Positions 52,321 through 62,800 of a stretch of 64,000 nucleotides of DNA are shown one piece after another. The DNA comes from Rhodoferax lacus (lineage in GTDB: Bacteria > Pseudomonadota > Gammaproteobacteria > Burkholderiales > Burkholderiaceae_C). The notes beneath the pieces were generated by a model. That model had not been told where the DNA came from and searched no databases. It worked only from the letters and a program-made list of their open reading frames with translations. The position numbers were made by a program, and so were the translations under genes. Numbering within the stretch: position 1 is the stretch's first letter; every line of letters begins with the position of its first letter. The stretch lies in contig NZ_QFZK01000001.1 of the NCBI RefSeq assembly GCF_003415675.1, positions 248,001-312,000 on the forward strand, in the 5' to 3' direction.

Positions 52321-52536
52321 ATGGGCTATGCTGATCTGATTCGCCAACTGCAAGCTTTGCCTGAAGCCAAGCAGGCTGATGTGTTTGATTTTGTGGAATT
52401 GTTGGTTAAGCAAAATCAGACGGTGCAACCAAAAGCCGGTACTTTGGCGCAATCGCCTTTGGCAAAGTGGATTTTGAACCCATTGGTTGTGAATGACTTC
52501 AAGCCTCTGAGCCGGGAAGAGGCAAATGAGCGCTAA
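52321..52536 (+). CDS. DUF2281-like antitoxin
   Basis: A 71-residue protein with a helical N terminus (LIRQLQALPEAKQADVFDFV) typical of the DUF2281/VapB-like antitoxins that pair with PIN toxins, and a basic-acidic C-terminal toxin-binding tail (LSREEANER). AGGAGG stands a few bases before the ATG. It overlaps the broken PIN gene by 11 bases. It is intact although its toxin partner is interrupted. Confidence 0.75.
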   Translation: MGYADLIRQLQALPEAKQADVFDFVELLVKQNQTVQPKAGTLAQSPLAKWILNPLVVNDFKPLSREEANER

Positions 52537-52942
52537 CGTACTGGTGGATACCAATATTTGGCTCTATGCATTTGTCACCAACCCGTTGGACCAGAAACAT
52601 CAGCGCGCGCAGGGTTTTGTCTTCAGCTTGGACAGGCCCAAAATCAACTCCCAAATCATTCGGGAAACCTGCTGCAATCTCTTGAAGAAGTTCAAGCGAA
52701 CCGAAGATGACTTGCGGCAGTTTGTGCTCGACTGGAGTGCCACTTGTGAAATCGTGCACACGCCTGTCGCGCAATATGTGCTCGCATCTTAGCTGCGCAA
52801 TAAAAATGCCTTCAGCTACTGGGACAGCCTGATCGTTGCAGCAGCCCTGGATGCCGGTTGCACCACCCTCTATAGCGAAGACATGCAGCATGGCCAGCGG
52901 GTGCTGGACCGGCTGACAATTACCAATCCTTTTCACCCGTGA
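52526..52942 (+). pseudogene. PIN-domain toxin (VapC-like) interrupted by an in-frame amber codon
   Basis: The frame begins MSANVLVDTNIWLYAFV and meets TAG at 52790-52792 after 88 codons, then continues in the same frame for 49 codons to a TGA. The downstream part reads LRNKNAFSYWDSLIVAAALD then AGCTTLYSEDMQHGQ, the ordinary second half of a PIN domain, with two of the four active-site acids. So a single base change separates a full 138-residue toxin from a truncated one. The short product would lack half the active site. Suppression of the amber codon would restore it. The antitoxin gene just upstream is intact. Confidence 0.85.
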
Positions 52943-53047
52943 AATCATGGGCCGTTGCGCCCGCTGTGCGGAAATTGCTGCTCAAGGCCAAGCAACTCAA
53001 AGACGCCTCAGAAAAAGCTGGTACGGTATCGGCCTTCTGGAGGTCTC

Positions 53048-54244
53048 ATGAAAAAGTTCGTCGCTCTGCTGGCTCTGGCCGCATCCCTGGCCGCCGTGGC
53101 ACAGCCCAAGCCCATCAAGATTGGGGAAATCAACAGCTACTCCAGCATTCCGCAGTTCACCGTGCCCTATCGCCAGGGCTGGCAACTGGCAGTGGACGAG
53201 GTGAACGCCGCAGGCGGCCTGCTGGGCCGGCCGGTGGAAGTGATCTCGCGGGACGATGCCGGCAAACCCGAAGAGGCCCTGCGCCACGCCATAGAGCTCT
53301 CCAGCAGCGAAAAGGTGGATGTGCTGGCCGGTGGCTATCTGTCCAATGTGGGTCTGGCGCTTTCTGACTACGCCAGCAAGAACAAACGCCTGTATGTGGC
53401 CAGCGAGCCGTTGACCGACGCGCTGGTATGGGACAAGGGCAACCGCTACACCTTCCGCCTGCGGCCCAGCACCGCCATGCAGGCCGCCATGCTGGTAGAT
53501 GAGGCCGCCAAACTGCCGGCCAGGCGCTGGGCCACGATAGCCCCCAACTACGAATACGGCCAGAGTGCCGTGGCCACCTTCCGGGAGCAACTCAAGGCCA
53601 GGCGCCCGGATGTTGAGTTCGTGGCCGAGCAGTGGCCGGTGCTGGGCAAGCTGGATGCGGGCAGCACGCTGCAGGCCATCACCCAGGCCAAGCCGGACGC
53701 CATCTTCAACGTGACCTTTGGTGCGGACCTGGCCAAGCTGGTGCGCGAAGGCAACCAGCGCAATGTGTTCCCCAAAATACCGGTGGTGTCGCTGCTATCC
53801 GGCGAGCCGGAATACCTGGATGTACTCAAGGACGAAACGCCCAAGGGCTGGATCGTCACCGGCTACCCTTGGGACCAGATTGACACCCGCGACCATGCCT
53901 CCTTTGCCGCCAACTACTACAAGAAATACAACGAGAACCCCAAGATGGGCTCGGTGGTGGGCTATGCCACCCTGCAGGCGATTTTTGCCGCCATCCGCAA
54001 GGCCAAGACGGTGGACAACGACAAGCTGGTGCTTGCCATGCGCGGCCTGAAGTTCACCACGCCGTTTGGCGCCACCGAGTTCCGTGCGCTTGACCAGCAG
54101 TCCACCATGGGGGCCTATGTGGGCAAACTCGACCTGCGCGGCAACAAGGGCACCATGGTGCAGTGGCGCTATGCCGATGGACGTGACTACCAGCCCACGG
54201 ACGCCTATGTGAAGAGCCGCCGTCCTGCTGCGGCCATGCAGTAG
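53048..54244 (+). CDS. Orphan periplasmic substrate-binding protein, branched-chain amino acid type
   Basis: A 398-residue type I periplasmic receptor of the LivJ/LivK group (Peripla_BP_6). The signal peptide is about 18 residues (MKKFVALLALAASLAAVA). The mature part has IKIGEINSYSSIPQFTVPYR, DEVNAAGGLLGRPVEVISRD and WATIAPNYEYGQSAV. GGAGG precedes the ATG at the right distance. No permease or ATPase genes of the Liv type lie nearby, so it must use a transporter encoded elsewhere or act as a sensor. The ligand is unknown. Confidence 0.88.
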   Translation: MKKFVALLALAASLAAVAQPKPIKIGEINSYSSIPQFTVPYRQGWQLAVDEVNAAGGLLGRPVEVISRDDAGKPEEALRHAIELSSSEKVDVLAGGYLSNVGLALSDYASKNKRLYVASEPLTDALVWDKGNRYTFRLRPSTAMQAAMLVDEAAKLPARRWATIAPNYEYGQSAVATFREQLKARRPDVEFVAEQWPVLGKLDAGSTLQAITQAKPDAIFNVTFGADLAKLVREGNQRNVFPKIPVVSLLSGEPEYLDVLKDETPKGWIVTGYPWDQIDTRDHASFAANYYKKYNENPKMGSVVGYATLQAIFAAIRKAKTVDNDKLVLAMRGLKFTTPFGATEFRALDQQSTMGAYVGKLDLRGNKGTMVQWRYADGRDYQPTDAYVKSRRPAAAMQ

Positions 54245-54271
54245 CCCGATAGACAAGCCTAAGAAACTCCC

Positions 54272-55594
54272 ATGGGACAAACCATCGCCTGGATACGCCG
54301 CTTCTCCTGGAGGGACGCGCTGGTGTCGGCACTGCCGGTGGCGCTGCTGCTGGCCGCAGCCGTATGGGCGGCCCTGCACTTTATCGACCCGGCGCCGCGC
54401 ATGAACGTGGTGATTGCCACCGGCTCCGAGGACAGTGCCTACCTGGAGTTCGCCAAAAGCTATGCCAAACTGCTGGCCGAAGACGGTGTAACGCTGGACG
54501 TGCAGACCACCGGCGGCAGCATGGACAACATCAAACGCCTGCGCGACCCGGAAGACTCTGCGCGCGTGGCGTTTTTGCAGGACGGCCTGTCCGACACCGA
54601 AGAGAGCCGGGCCAGTGATTCCGACGTGGACCTGGTGTCCCTGGGCGCCGTGTCCTATGACCCGATCTGGATTTTCTACCGCAGCAAGACGGTGCAGACG
54701 CGCCTCTCGGCTTTGTTGGGCAAGCGCATTGGTGTGGGCAACAAGGGCACCGGCACCCAGGTGCTGGCCCTGCGCCTGCTCAAGGCCCATGGGATTGACG
54801 AGAGCAACAGCCGCCTGGTCTACACGGACCGTGCCCAGGCCCGGCAGCAGTTGCAGGACGGCACGCTGGATGCGGCATTTTTTATAGGCGCGCCGGAGTC
54901 ACCGCTGGTGCGCGCCCTCGTCGCCTATCCGGGCATCCGGGTGATGAATCTGGACCAGGCCGAAGCCATTGCCCGTCAATTCCCCTATTTGCATCCACTG
55001 GTGCTGCCCCATGGCGCCATGGACCTGGCAGGCAACGTGCCCGTTCGCGACCTGCACCTGCTGGCCACCACCACCACGGTGGTGGTAACGCGCAACCTGC
55101 ACCCGGCCATCGTGGCCCTGTTGATGAAGGCCTTGCAGACCACCCATGCCAATGCCGCCCTGCTGAACGCACCGCACACCTTCCCGGCGGCCAAGGACAG
55201 CGACTTTCCGCTGAGCAAGGATGCCGAGCATTTCTACCAGTCGGGCCCGCCGTTTTTGCAGCGCTACCTGCCGTTCTGGCTGGCCACGCTGGTGGACCGC
55301 GCCGCCCTGGCCATCATTCCGTTGCTGGCCATCATGGTGCCGGTGTTCCGTGCGGCGCCGGCGCTCTATGGCTGGCGTATCCGCAGGCGCATTTACCGCT
55401 GGTATGGCGAGCTCAAATACCTGGAAATCCAGGCCCAGTCGCAACAGCCGGACGCGTCCCGCGAAGACCTGCAGAAGCAGCTCGACAGCATCGAGAGCAA
55501 GGTCACCAACGCCGTCATACCACTGGCGTTTTCGGAGCACGCCTATGTGCTCAAGGAACACATCGACCTGGTGCGGCGCAAGTTCCGCTCGTAA
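54272..55594 (+). CDS. TAXI-family solute receptor with membrane anchors
   Basis: A 440-residue protein. A helix near residues 17-38 (LVSALPVALLLAAAVWAALH) anchors a TAXI (TRAP-associated extracytoplasmic immunogenic) domain that begins MNVVIATGSEDSAYLEFAKS and includes VDLVSLGAVSYDPIWIFYRS and RIGVGNKGTGTQVLALRLL. A second helix near 345-365 (RAALAIIPLLAIMVPVFRAA) precedes a cytoplasmic-looking charged tail of about 75 residues (IRRRIYRWYGELKYLEIQ). A receptor held at both ends is unusual compared with soluble TRAP receptors, and no TRAP permease is present. A signalling role for the tail is possible. Confidence 0.85.
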   Translation: MGQTIAWIRRFSWRDALVSALPVALLLAAAVWAALHFIDPAPRMNVVIATGSEDSAYLEFAKSYAKLLAEDGVTLDVQTTGGSMDNIKRLRDPEDSARVAFLQDGLSDTEESRASDSDVDLVSLGAVSYDPIWIFYRSKTVQTRLSALLGKRIGVGNKGTGTQVLALRLLKAHGIDESNSRLVYTDRAQARQQLQDGTLDAAFFIGAPESPLVRALVAYPGIRVMNLDQAEAIARQFPYLHPLVLPHGAMDLAGNVPVRDLHLLATTTTVVVTRNLHPAIVALLMKALQTTHANAALLNAPHTFPAAKDSDFPLSKDAEHFYQSGPPFLQRYLPFWLATLVDRAALAIIPLLAIMVPVFRAAPALYGWRIRRRIYRWYGELKYLEIQAQSQQPDASREDLQKQLDSIESKVTNAVIPLAFSEHAYVLKEHIDLVRRKFRS

Positions 55595-55622
55595 TGCCAG
55601 CGCTGGTGGCGATCGCGCGGTC

Positions 55623-57527
55623 CTAGGGCGCCTGCGTCCGCTGCTGCGCGGCACGCGTGCGGCGTGGCCGACGGGTGTCCAGGGACCTGGCCAGATTGTT
55701 CTCTACAGGCAATGGCTCGCCACACATCCAGGCGGCCAGCAGTTCGGCGCACAGGGCCGAGAAGCTCAGGCCCCTGGCCCCCATGCCGGCGCACAGCCAC
55801 AGCGCAGGTTGCTCGGCCTCTTGCAGCGGACCGACCAGGGGCAGGCGGTCATGGGTGACGCATCGGCTGCCCTGCCAGGCCTGCACCTGCTGGCTGTCGA
55901 ACTGGGGCCACACCGCCCGGGCCACGTCAGGCAAAAGGGTCTGCAATTTGTGGAAGTTGGCGGCATGCTCCTGCGGGATATCTGCATGTTCTTGCGCATC
56001 GCTGCGGAAGGTGGATCCGGCATACCAGTGCGGCCCCGATTCGGTGTGAATGCCCGAAGCCCAGCTGCCGTGGCCGTTCACGGGGAAGGTCGGCCATGCG
56101 CTGGTGTGGTCTGCGCCAGACCCTGCAACCGGCATGGGCCCATGGCTCAGTGTGCCGTGCAGCGATTGCAGGGCCCGCAGCTTGTCCAGCACATCGGGCA
56201 CCCAGGAGAAGCCCGCAGCGCCTTTGGCCTGCAGCTGCTGGGCCGTGCGCAAAACCAGGTCCGCAGAACCAGAGGCATTGGCCAGCACCACGTGGTCGGC
56301 GCGCCCCAGCTCCAGGCCTCCTGCACTGCGCAGCAGCCATTGCGCGGACGCACGCTCCAGCGTGTGCACAGCCGCCTGCCCGTGGTAGCGGATGTGGGGG
56401 TGGTCCAGCCACTGTTGCACCAGCGGCGCCGGCTTGATCCATGCGGCATGCGGGTGCCACAGGCCGGGTGCGTCACCATAGTCCATGGGACGTGCCCAAC
56501 CGGTAGTGGCGGGCAGGGTGCCGGTCTGGGAGAGCACCTCTGCCTCGTCCTCGGCCAGTCCGTCCGGTCCCAGGGTGCGTTCCAGCACGCCGCCGGGGTT
56601 CCAATCCTGTCCTTGCAGCAGCAGCTGACGGGCCTGTTGCAGCATCAGCCGCGTGCCCTGGCGCGAGAGGCGCGAACGCGGGCTGTCATCGGCCGAATGG
56701 TGCGGCACCACCAGGCCTATGGGCAGGCCGGACGCGCCGCCTGCCGGGTGCGGCTGCGCGTCATACACGTCTACCCGAAAGCCGCGCAGGGCCAAGGCCC
56801 GCGCCACGCTGGCCCCGGCGATGCCCGCGCCTATGACGGCGCAGCGGGGTGCGCGTTCGCGGCCTGGCGCAGCCGCATCGGCAGTCGCGCCAGCGCCAGC
56901 GCCAGCGCCTGCGCCCTTGCGCTCGGAGCGCAGTTGCCAGCGCGGGTTGTAGACGGCAAGCGGCAGGCCCTCGGCGTCGGGCGCGAACCCGGCGTCTGCC
57001 AGCAGTTCCGGGTTCGGGTGTGTGCCATGGGCAAACAGCACACCCGCCCCCCGTTTGCAGCAGCGCGCCAGGGCCTTGATCTGCCATTTGTCCCAGTCTT
57101 GTGCGCCTGCCAGCAGCACGGTGTCGGCCTGCATGTCCTGCTTGGCCAGCATGGCAGCTGGCGTGCCCACGCACAGCGTCAGTGACAGCGTGCCGCCGTC
57201 CAGCAGCAGGCGCTGAAAGCCGGGCTCCAGGTCATAGCACTGCGCCGCGAGGGCGCTTGCCAGGTCTTGAAAGAGACTATGGGGAGTGGCGCCAGTGAGC
57301 CCGGACGCCAGTGCCTGGGCCTCTGCCAGTGACAGGATGCCCACGCAATGCAGCACGCCGGGCTTGTGCGCATGGGCACGCCAGGTTTGCCACAGGTTCA
57401 GGAAGGTGTGGCCGCTGCCAAAGCCGGTATCGAGTACCGTCCAGCTGGCTTGGGATGACCAGGCTGCAGCAACCGACGCGAAAGAAAAACCGTGCACCGG
57501 CTGCAGGGCAGGCACGGTGGCAGGCAT
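55623..57527 (-). CDS. mnmC: MnmC-type bifunctional tRNA-modification enzyme with a shortened N terminus
   Basis: A 634-residue protein for the last steps of mnm5s2U34 modification in tRNA. The C-terminal half is an FAD-dependent oxidase with CAVIGAGIAGASVARALALR near residue 230 and the C-terminal FSALCAELLAAWMCGEPLP. The N-terminal methyltransferase part has TGFGSGHTFLNLWQTWR, but the usual opening segment (around DVYFS and GLAE) is missing, and the SVE motif after the glycine loop reads CVGIL. A Gly-Ala repeat (about GAGAGAGA) links the two halves. The oxidase looks sound. The methyltransferase may be weakened. It starts 11 bases after yggX. Confidence 0.85.
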   Translation of the reverse strand: MPATVPALQPVHGFSFASVAAAWSSQASWTVLDTGFGSGHTFLNLWQTWRAHAHKPGVLHCVGILSLAEAQALASGLTGATPHSLFQDLASALAAQCYDLEPGFQRLLLDGGTLSLTLCVGTPAAMLAKQDMQADTVLLAGAQDWDKWQIKALARCCKRGAGVLFAHGTHPNPELLADAGFAPDAEGLPLAVYNPRWQLRSERKGAGAGAGAGATADAAAPGRERAPRCAVIGAGIAGASVARALALRGFRVDVYDAQPHPAGGASGLPIGLVVPHHSADDSPRSRLSRQGTRLMLQQARQLLLQGQDWNPGGVLERTLGPDGLAEDEAEVLSQTGTLPATTGWARPMDYGDAPGLWHPHAAWIKPAPLVQQWLDHPHIRYHGQAAVHTLERASAQWLLRSAGGLELGRADHVVLANASGSADLVLRTAQQLQAKGAAGFSWVPDVLDKLRALQSLHGTLSHGPMPVAGSGADHTSAWPTFPVNGHGSWASGIHTESGPHWYAGSTFRSDAQEHADIPQEHAANFHKLQTLLPDVARAVWPQFDSQQVQAWQGSRCVTHDRLPLVGPLQEAEQPALWLCAGMGARGLSFSALCAELLAAWMCGEPLPVENNLARSLDTRRPRRTRAAQQRTQAP

Positions 57528-57538
57528 GGGGCGCGTGT

Positions 57539-57811
57539 TCAGGCGGCGGGCGGCACGTAGCCCTGGGCGGCGTCGGCGCCGTCACCAAAGAAATGGTTTT
57601 CCATCTGGCGGGCCAGGTACTGGCGGGCGCGCAAATCGGCCAGGTTGAGGCGGTTTTCGTTCACCAGCATGGTCTGGTGCTTGAGCCAGGCGGCCCAGGC
57701 TTCCTTGCTGACGCTTTCCCAGATGCGTTTGCCCAGTTCGCCGGGATAGGGCGCAAAGTCCAAGCCTTCGGCTTCCTTACCCAACTTGATGCATTGAACC
57801 ATACGTGCCAT
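57539..57811 (-). CDS. yggX: YggX-type Fe(2+)-trafficking/oxidative damage protection protein
   Basis: A 90-residue cytoplasmic protein beginning [19 protein letters not shown], with the conserved C7, [19 protein letters not shown] and [18 protein letters not shown]. Members protect iron-sulfur clusters from oxidation and may handle iron. The internal ATG is chosen: an upstream in-frame ATG at 57886 would add 25 residues that are not family-like. It is the first gene of a short leftward unit with mnmC. Confidence 0.93.
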   Translation of the reverse strand: MARMVQCIKLGKEAEGLDFAPYPGELGKRIWESVSKEAWAAWLKHQTMLVNENRLNLADLRARQYLARQMENHFFGDGADAAQGYVPPAA

Positions 57812-57931
57812 GAATAACCTCTGTAAAAACAACTGGCCCAATCTTATTCGCTTTGGAATGCACCCACTGGCTACGGGTACTGGCAAATCGCAAACAGCAG
57901 GGTCGCAGCACTGCGTTAAAGTCGGGCAGCC

Positions 57932-59812
57932 ATGGCGCCTACCACCTCCCGCTTTTCAGTTGCTGCGGCATTGCTGATTCTCTGCAATCTGACCCTGCCG
58001 GTCCATGCGCAGGTGCAGGCGCCAGCCACTGCACCGGCTGTTGGCAGTGGCAGCGCCAGCGCTGTCGGCTTCACCCTCCAGATCCAGGCACCGGACGATA
58101 TACGCAACCTGCTGCAACGCCACCTGGAGCTGCAGCGCTACCAGGTTCTGGTGGACCTCAGCGATGCCGAGATACAGAGCCTGCTGGCAAGCGCAGAGCA
58201 GGACGCCACCGACCTGCTGGCCACGCTGGGCTACTTTTCTCCTGAGATTCACATCACGCTGCAGCGCCCGGGTGCCACGGCTGGCAGCACGGCAAGCGCC
58301 GGCAAGGTCGTGCAGATCGAGGTGCTGCCCGGCACACAGACCCGGGTGGGCGCCGTGCATCTGGTGCTGGAGGGCGCGGTGGCAGAGGACCCCCGGGCAC
58401 AAGAGCAGCGCCAGTCGGTGCAGGACCTGTGGACCCTGGCCAGCGGCGAGCCGTTCTCGCAGGCTGCCTGGGACACGGCCAAGGAGCGGGCCCTGAAGCT
58501 TTTGCTGGCGCGCCGCTACCCGACAGCGCGTGTGCTGGACTCGCGCGCCGAGGTGCACCCCGAGGAGGCCCGCGTCGATCTGGATCTGCAGCTGGATTCC
58601 GGCCCGGCCTACCGCTATGGCAAGCTGGAGGTGGAGGGCAACCAGCGCTACGGCGCCGACCTGGTGCGGCGCTTTGCACGGCTGCAGAGCGGCGATGACT
58701 ACGAGCTGTCGCAACTGGTGGAAGCGCAGCAGCGCCTGACCGACAGCGGCTACTACGACTCGGCCTTCCTGAACCTCGACTTGGGCGGCGACCCGGCCCA
58801 GGCCACGGTGCGTGCACAGGTGAAGGAGGCCAGCATGCAAAAGGCGGTGTTCGGCATAGGCGCCAGTACCGACAGCGGTGCGCGTATCAGCGCAGAACAC
58901 ACCTACAACCAGGTGCCCGGCATTGACTGGCGTGCCGTCAACAAGATCACCCTTGCGCGTGACAGCAAGACCTTTGCCAGCGACTGGACCTCCCAGCCCG
59001 GGGAAAGCCGCTGGCGCTGGGCGGCATCGGCCCTGTTCGGGCAGGACAAGGTGGCCGAGATTGATGTCAACACCCAGCGCTACCGGGTGGGCCGCTTCAC
59101 CACCGAGGCCAGCTTCGACCAAAGCTACTTCCTGCAATACGAACGCACCGAAGCCGTCCTGCGCGAAATCGACCAGAGCACCACCAACCAGGCCTTCAGT
59201 GCCAACTATGCCTTTGCCTTGCGCCGCTTTGACAGCACGCCGTTTCCCAGCAGCGGCTGGGGCCTGGGAGGCGAGCTGGCAGCGGGCGCGGTGCTGGGGG
59301 CAGGGCAGGAGCCCTATACCCGCGTGCTGCTGCACGCCAGCACCTACCAGCCACTGGGCCAGACGCAGGCCAATCTGTTTGCGCGCCAGCATGCGGGGCG
59401 CATGCTGTACCGGGCGCAACTCGGCGGGGTGTTTGTGGACAACGCCGCCAATGTGCCCTTCAACCAGTTGTTCCTGACCGGTGGCGACACCACGGTGCGC
59501 GGCTACCAGTACCAGGAAATCGGCACCACCCATGACGGCATCCTGAGCGCCGAGAGCGGCCGCTATGTCGCCACCGGCAGCATCGAGTGGCAGCGCCCCA
59601 TCGTGCGCAATGGCCTGATGACGGATTGGGAGAGTGCTGTCTTCATCGACACGGGTGCTGTGTCGAACCGGGTAGAGGAATTCAGCTTCAAGGTCGGCGT
59701 GGGTGTGGGGGCGCGCTGGAAAAGCCCCATAGGCCCGCTGCAGATTGACCTGGCCTATGGCGTGGCCACCGAGGCCTTGCGCCTGCACCTGAACGTGGGC
59801 TTTGTGTTTTGA
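57932..59812 (+). CDS. tamA: TamA-like outer-membrane assembly factor
   Basis: A 626-residue BamA/TamA-family protein. A signal peptide of about 26 residues (ending LPVHAQVQ) is followed by POTRA domains at about 40-285 ([20 protein letters not shown] in the last) and a C-terminal beta-barrel of the bacterial surface antigen type. The barrel has the conserved [19 protein letters not shown] (VRGY lid motif) and ends in aromatic VGFVF. It partners with TamB, whose gene overlaps its stop, to export or insert envelope proteins or lipids. Confidence 0.9.
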   Translation: MAPTTSRFSVAAALLILCNLTLPVHAQVQAPATAPAVGSGSASAVGFTLQIQAPDDIRNLLQRHLELQRYQVLVDLSDAEIQSLLASAEQDATDLLATLGYFSPEIHITLQRPGATAGSTASAGKVVQIEVLPGTQTRVGAVHLVLEGAVAEDPRAQEQRQSVQDLWTLASGEPFSQAAWDTAKERALKLLLARRYPTARVLDSRAEVHPEEARVDLDLQLDSGPAYRYGKLEVEGNQRYGADLVRRFARLQSGDDYELSQLVEAQQRLTDSGYYDSAFLNLDLGGDPAQATVRAQVKEASMQKAVFGIGASTDSGARISAEHTYNQVPGIDWRAVNKITLARDSKTFASDWTSQPGESRWRWAASALFGQDKVAEIDVNTQRYRVGRFTTEASFDQSYFLQYERTEAVLREIDQSTTNQAFSANYAFALRRFDSTPFPSSGWGLGGELAAGAVLGAGQEPYTRVLLHASTYQPLGQTQANLFARQHAGRMLYRAQLGGVFVDNAANVPFNQLFLTGGDTTVRGYQYQEIGTTHDGILSAESGRYVATGSIEWQRPIVRNGLMTDWESAVFIDTGAVSNRVEEFSFKVGVGVGARWKSPIGPLQIDLAYGVATEALRLHLNVGFVF

Positions 59813-62800
59813 TGCAGCGATTGCGGCACTTTCGGCCCCTGTTTCACGCCTTGGGTGCGGGCCTGAGCCTGCTGCTGACAGCCATGGCGGTGACGCTGGT
59901 GGGCCTGGTGTTGGGCCTGTGGCTGTGGGTGCGGTCTGAAGGCTCCATGGAGCATGCCCTGCGCCTGGCTGGCGCGCTGTTGCCCACGGGCCAGAGCTTG
60001 CAGGCCAGCGATGTCAGCGGCAGCCTGCGTGATGGTGGCAAGTTGGCGCACCTGGCCTGGAAGCAGGGGGACCTGACCGTGGAGCTGCAGGGGGTGGAAC
60101 TGGCTTGGGACTGGCACGGCCTGCTCGATGGCGCCTTGCGGGTGGGAACCCTGCACGCGCAGCGCCTGCACATTGAAGACCGCCGCCCGGCGTCCCAAAG
60201 CCCGATGGCCGAGCTGGTCTTGCCGCTGCAGATGGATGTGCAGTTTGCGGTGGACCATGTCGAGTGGGTGGGCCCCCCCGCGCTGCAACTTGAGAGCTTG
60301 CGGGGCCGCTACCGCTATGACGGCCAGACCCACTTCCTGCAGGATGCCAGCGTGCAGATGGCCGCAGGCAGCTACCAGGGGCAAGCGCAGCTGCAGGCGC
60401 GCAGCCCCATGGCGGCCTCGGTGCAGGTGCAGGGCACGGTGCAGACACCGGTAAAAATTCAACAAGCCCCGCTCAGCGTGGCCGCAGAGGCCACCGCCCA
60501 GGGCACCCTGATGGGCCCGCACGCGCAGCTCAAGGTGGACATGTCGCTGCAACCCGCAGGCGAGCACAAGACCCGGCCCTTGGGTGCCATGCAGGCCACG
60601 CTGCAGGCCCTGCTCAAACCTTCCGAGGCGCAGCCGCTTGCCAGCGCCCAGGCGCAATGGAGCGCGCTGGACTTGTCCACGCTGTGGCCGCAGGCACCGC
60701 AAACCCGCCTGTCGGGCCAGGCCCAGGTGGCGCCCGATGGCAAAGGGTGGCGGGCCGACGTGCTGCTGCAAAACGCCCTGGAGGGCACGCTGGACCACCA
60801 GCGACTGCCACTGCGTGCAGCCCATGCCAACGTGCTCTACCGCGATGGGCAGTGGATGCTGTCCGCGTTGCAGGCAGCTCTGGCAGGTGGCACCCTGCAG
60901 GCCCAGGGCAGCTATGGCGGGAGCCCCGCCACATGGTCGGCGCAAGGAAGCCTGCAGGGCATAGAGCCGGTGCGGATCGATTCACGCTGGCAGTTGCCCA
61001 CCCTGCAGGGCACGGTGTCGGCAAAGCAGTCGCCACAGGGCATTGCGTTTGATACCCGGCTGAACACCCCGCTGAAGGGCACGGCGGCCGGGCAGGAAGC
61101 ATCGCTGCAGGCCAAGGGCCACTGGAAGGCGCCTCTGTTGCAGCTCGACACGCTGGAGCTGCACACGCCGCAGGCCCAACTGGCAGGCCAGCTGCAAGTC
61201 GATACGCAAAGCTACGCCAGCGCCGCGCACCTGCGCGCCAGCATGCCGGGTGCTGCCTTTGAAGTGGATGGCCAGGCGGCAGCCGCGGCCGGGCAGGGCA
61301 GCAGTGCCCTGCACATCAGCGATGCCCATGCCCTGCTGCAGTGGCTGGCCACCTTGCCTCTGCCCGTCGTCTCCAGCCTCAGCACCAGCCTGGGCCCGCT
61401 GGAGGCACAGGGTGCAGCCGAACTGACTGCCCGCTGGTCTGGCGGCTGGCAGCACCTGGGTGCGGACATGCAGTGGAACGCTGCCCTGCAAAGCCAGCGC
61501 CTTGACATCCAGGAGCGTTACCTGTTGCGCGATCTGCAGCTCGACGTGGCCGGCACGCTGCGTTCCCTGGCGCTGCAGCTGCGCGGCAAGGCGCAGGCAG
61601 GGGCCACCCAGGTGGCGCTGGAGGCGCAATCGCACGTCGCCCAGGTAGGTGAGGGGCAGTGGCATGCCCTGCTGGACACGTTGCAGCTCAAGGCCAGCAA
61701 CGCGTTGTATGCCAAGCCCTGGACCATGGACCTGCAGCAGCCTGTCGCCCTGGACTGGCGGCGCGGCGCGCTGCAACAGTCCTTCACCCTGGCCGATGGA
61801 GCGCTGCGCCTGGGCGGGCCTGCACCCGGTGTGGCCACCATCCAGTGGCAGCCTGTGCAATGGACGCACCAGGGCGCAGCCGGCAATGCCAGCCCCTCGC
61901 GCTGGAGTACCCGCGGACAACTGCAGGGCCTGCCCCTGGCCTGGCTGGAGCTGCTGGGCCAGACCCAGTTGGCCAACCTGGGCCTGCGCGGTGACCTGCT
62001 GTTTGGCGGCCAGTGGGATGCCAGTGGTGGTGAGGCCTTGCGCGTGCGGGCCAGCCTGCGGCGCAGCAGCGGCGACTTGCAGCTATTGGCAGGCGAGCAG
62101 GCTGGCGGTGCCCTGCCAGCAGGCCTGCGCGATGCGCATGTGGACCTGGAGATCGACAACGACGCGCTGCGGGCCAATCTGGTGTGGGCCAGTGATGCCG
62201 GCGGCAATGCCCAGGCCGACTTTTCTACCCGGCTGCAAACCGTGGCCGGCAGCACCCGCTGGGCGCCAGATGCGCCACTGCAGGCCAAGGTGCATGCCAG
62301 CCTGCCCAAGGTGGGCGCCTGGTCACTGGTGGCACCCGTGGGCTGGCGCATACAGGGCACGCTGGATGCGGATGCCACGCTTGGCGGCACCCGTGCCAAC
62401 CCGGCCTGGAAGGGCAGTGTGGAGGCGCGGGACATGTCGGTGCGCTCGGTGGTGGATGGCCTGGACTTCAGCCAGGGCACCATGCGCCTGGCCATCAACG
62501 GCCAGCACCTGGAGATTGCCGAGCTGACCCTGCTGGGCGCGGGCGGCGCGGCCGGTGGGCGGCTGCAAATCAGCGGCTCTGCCGACTGGCTGCCCGGCAC
62601 GGCCACACCGGCGGCCAAGCGCCTGCGCATGGCGCTGGAGGCCAAGGCACAAAGCTTTCGGGTCAGCGCCAGGCCCGACCAGCGCCTGGTGGTGTCCGGC
62701 AACCTGAGCGCCCAGCTCAACCAGGCCAAGCTGCTGGTGCGCGGTGCGCTGGTGGCCGACCAGGCCCTGTTTGTGCTGCCCGACGACTCCACCCCCAAGC

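Noticed and set aside
56870..56925. The GCCAGC-type repeat inside mnmC as a recombination site.
   Set aside because: It is short, in frame and codes for a Gly-Ala linker between two domains, so a protein-level explanation is enough.
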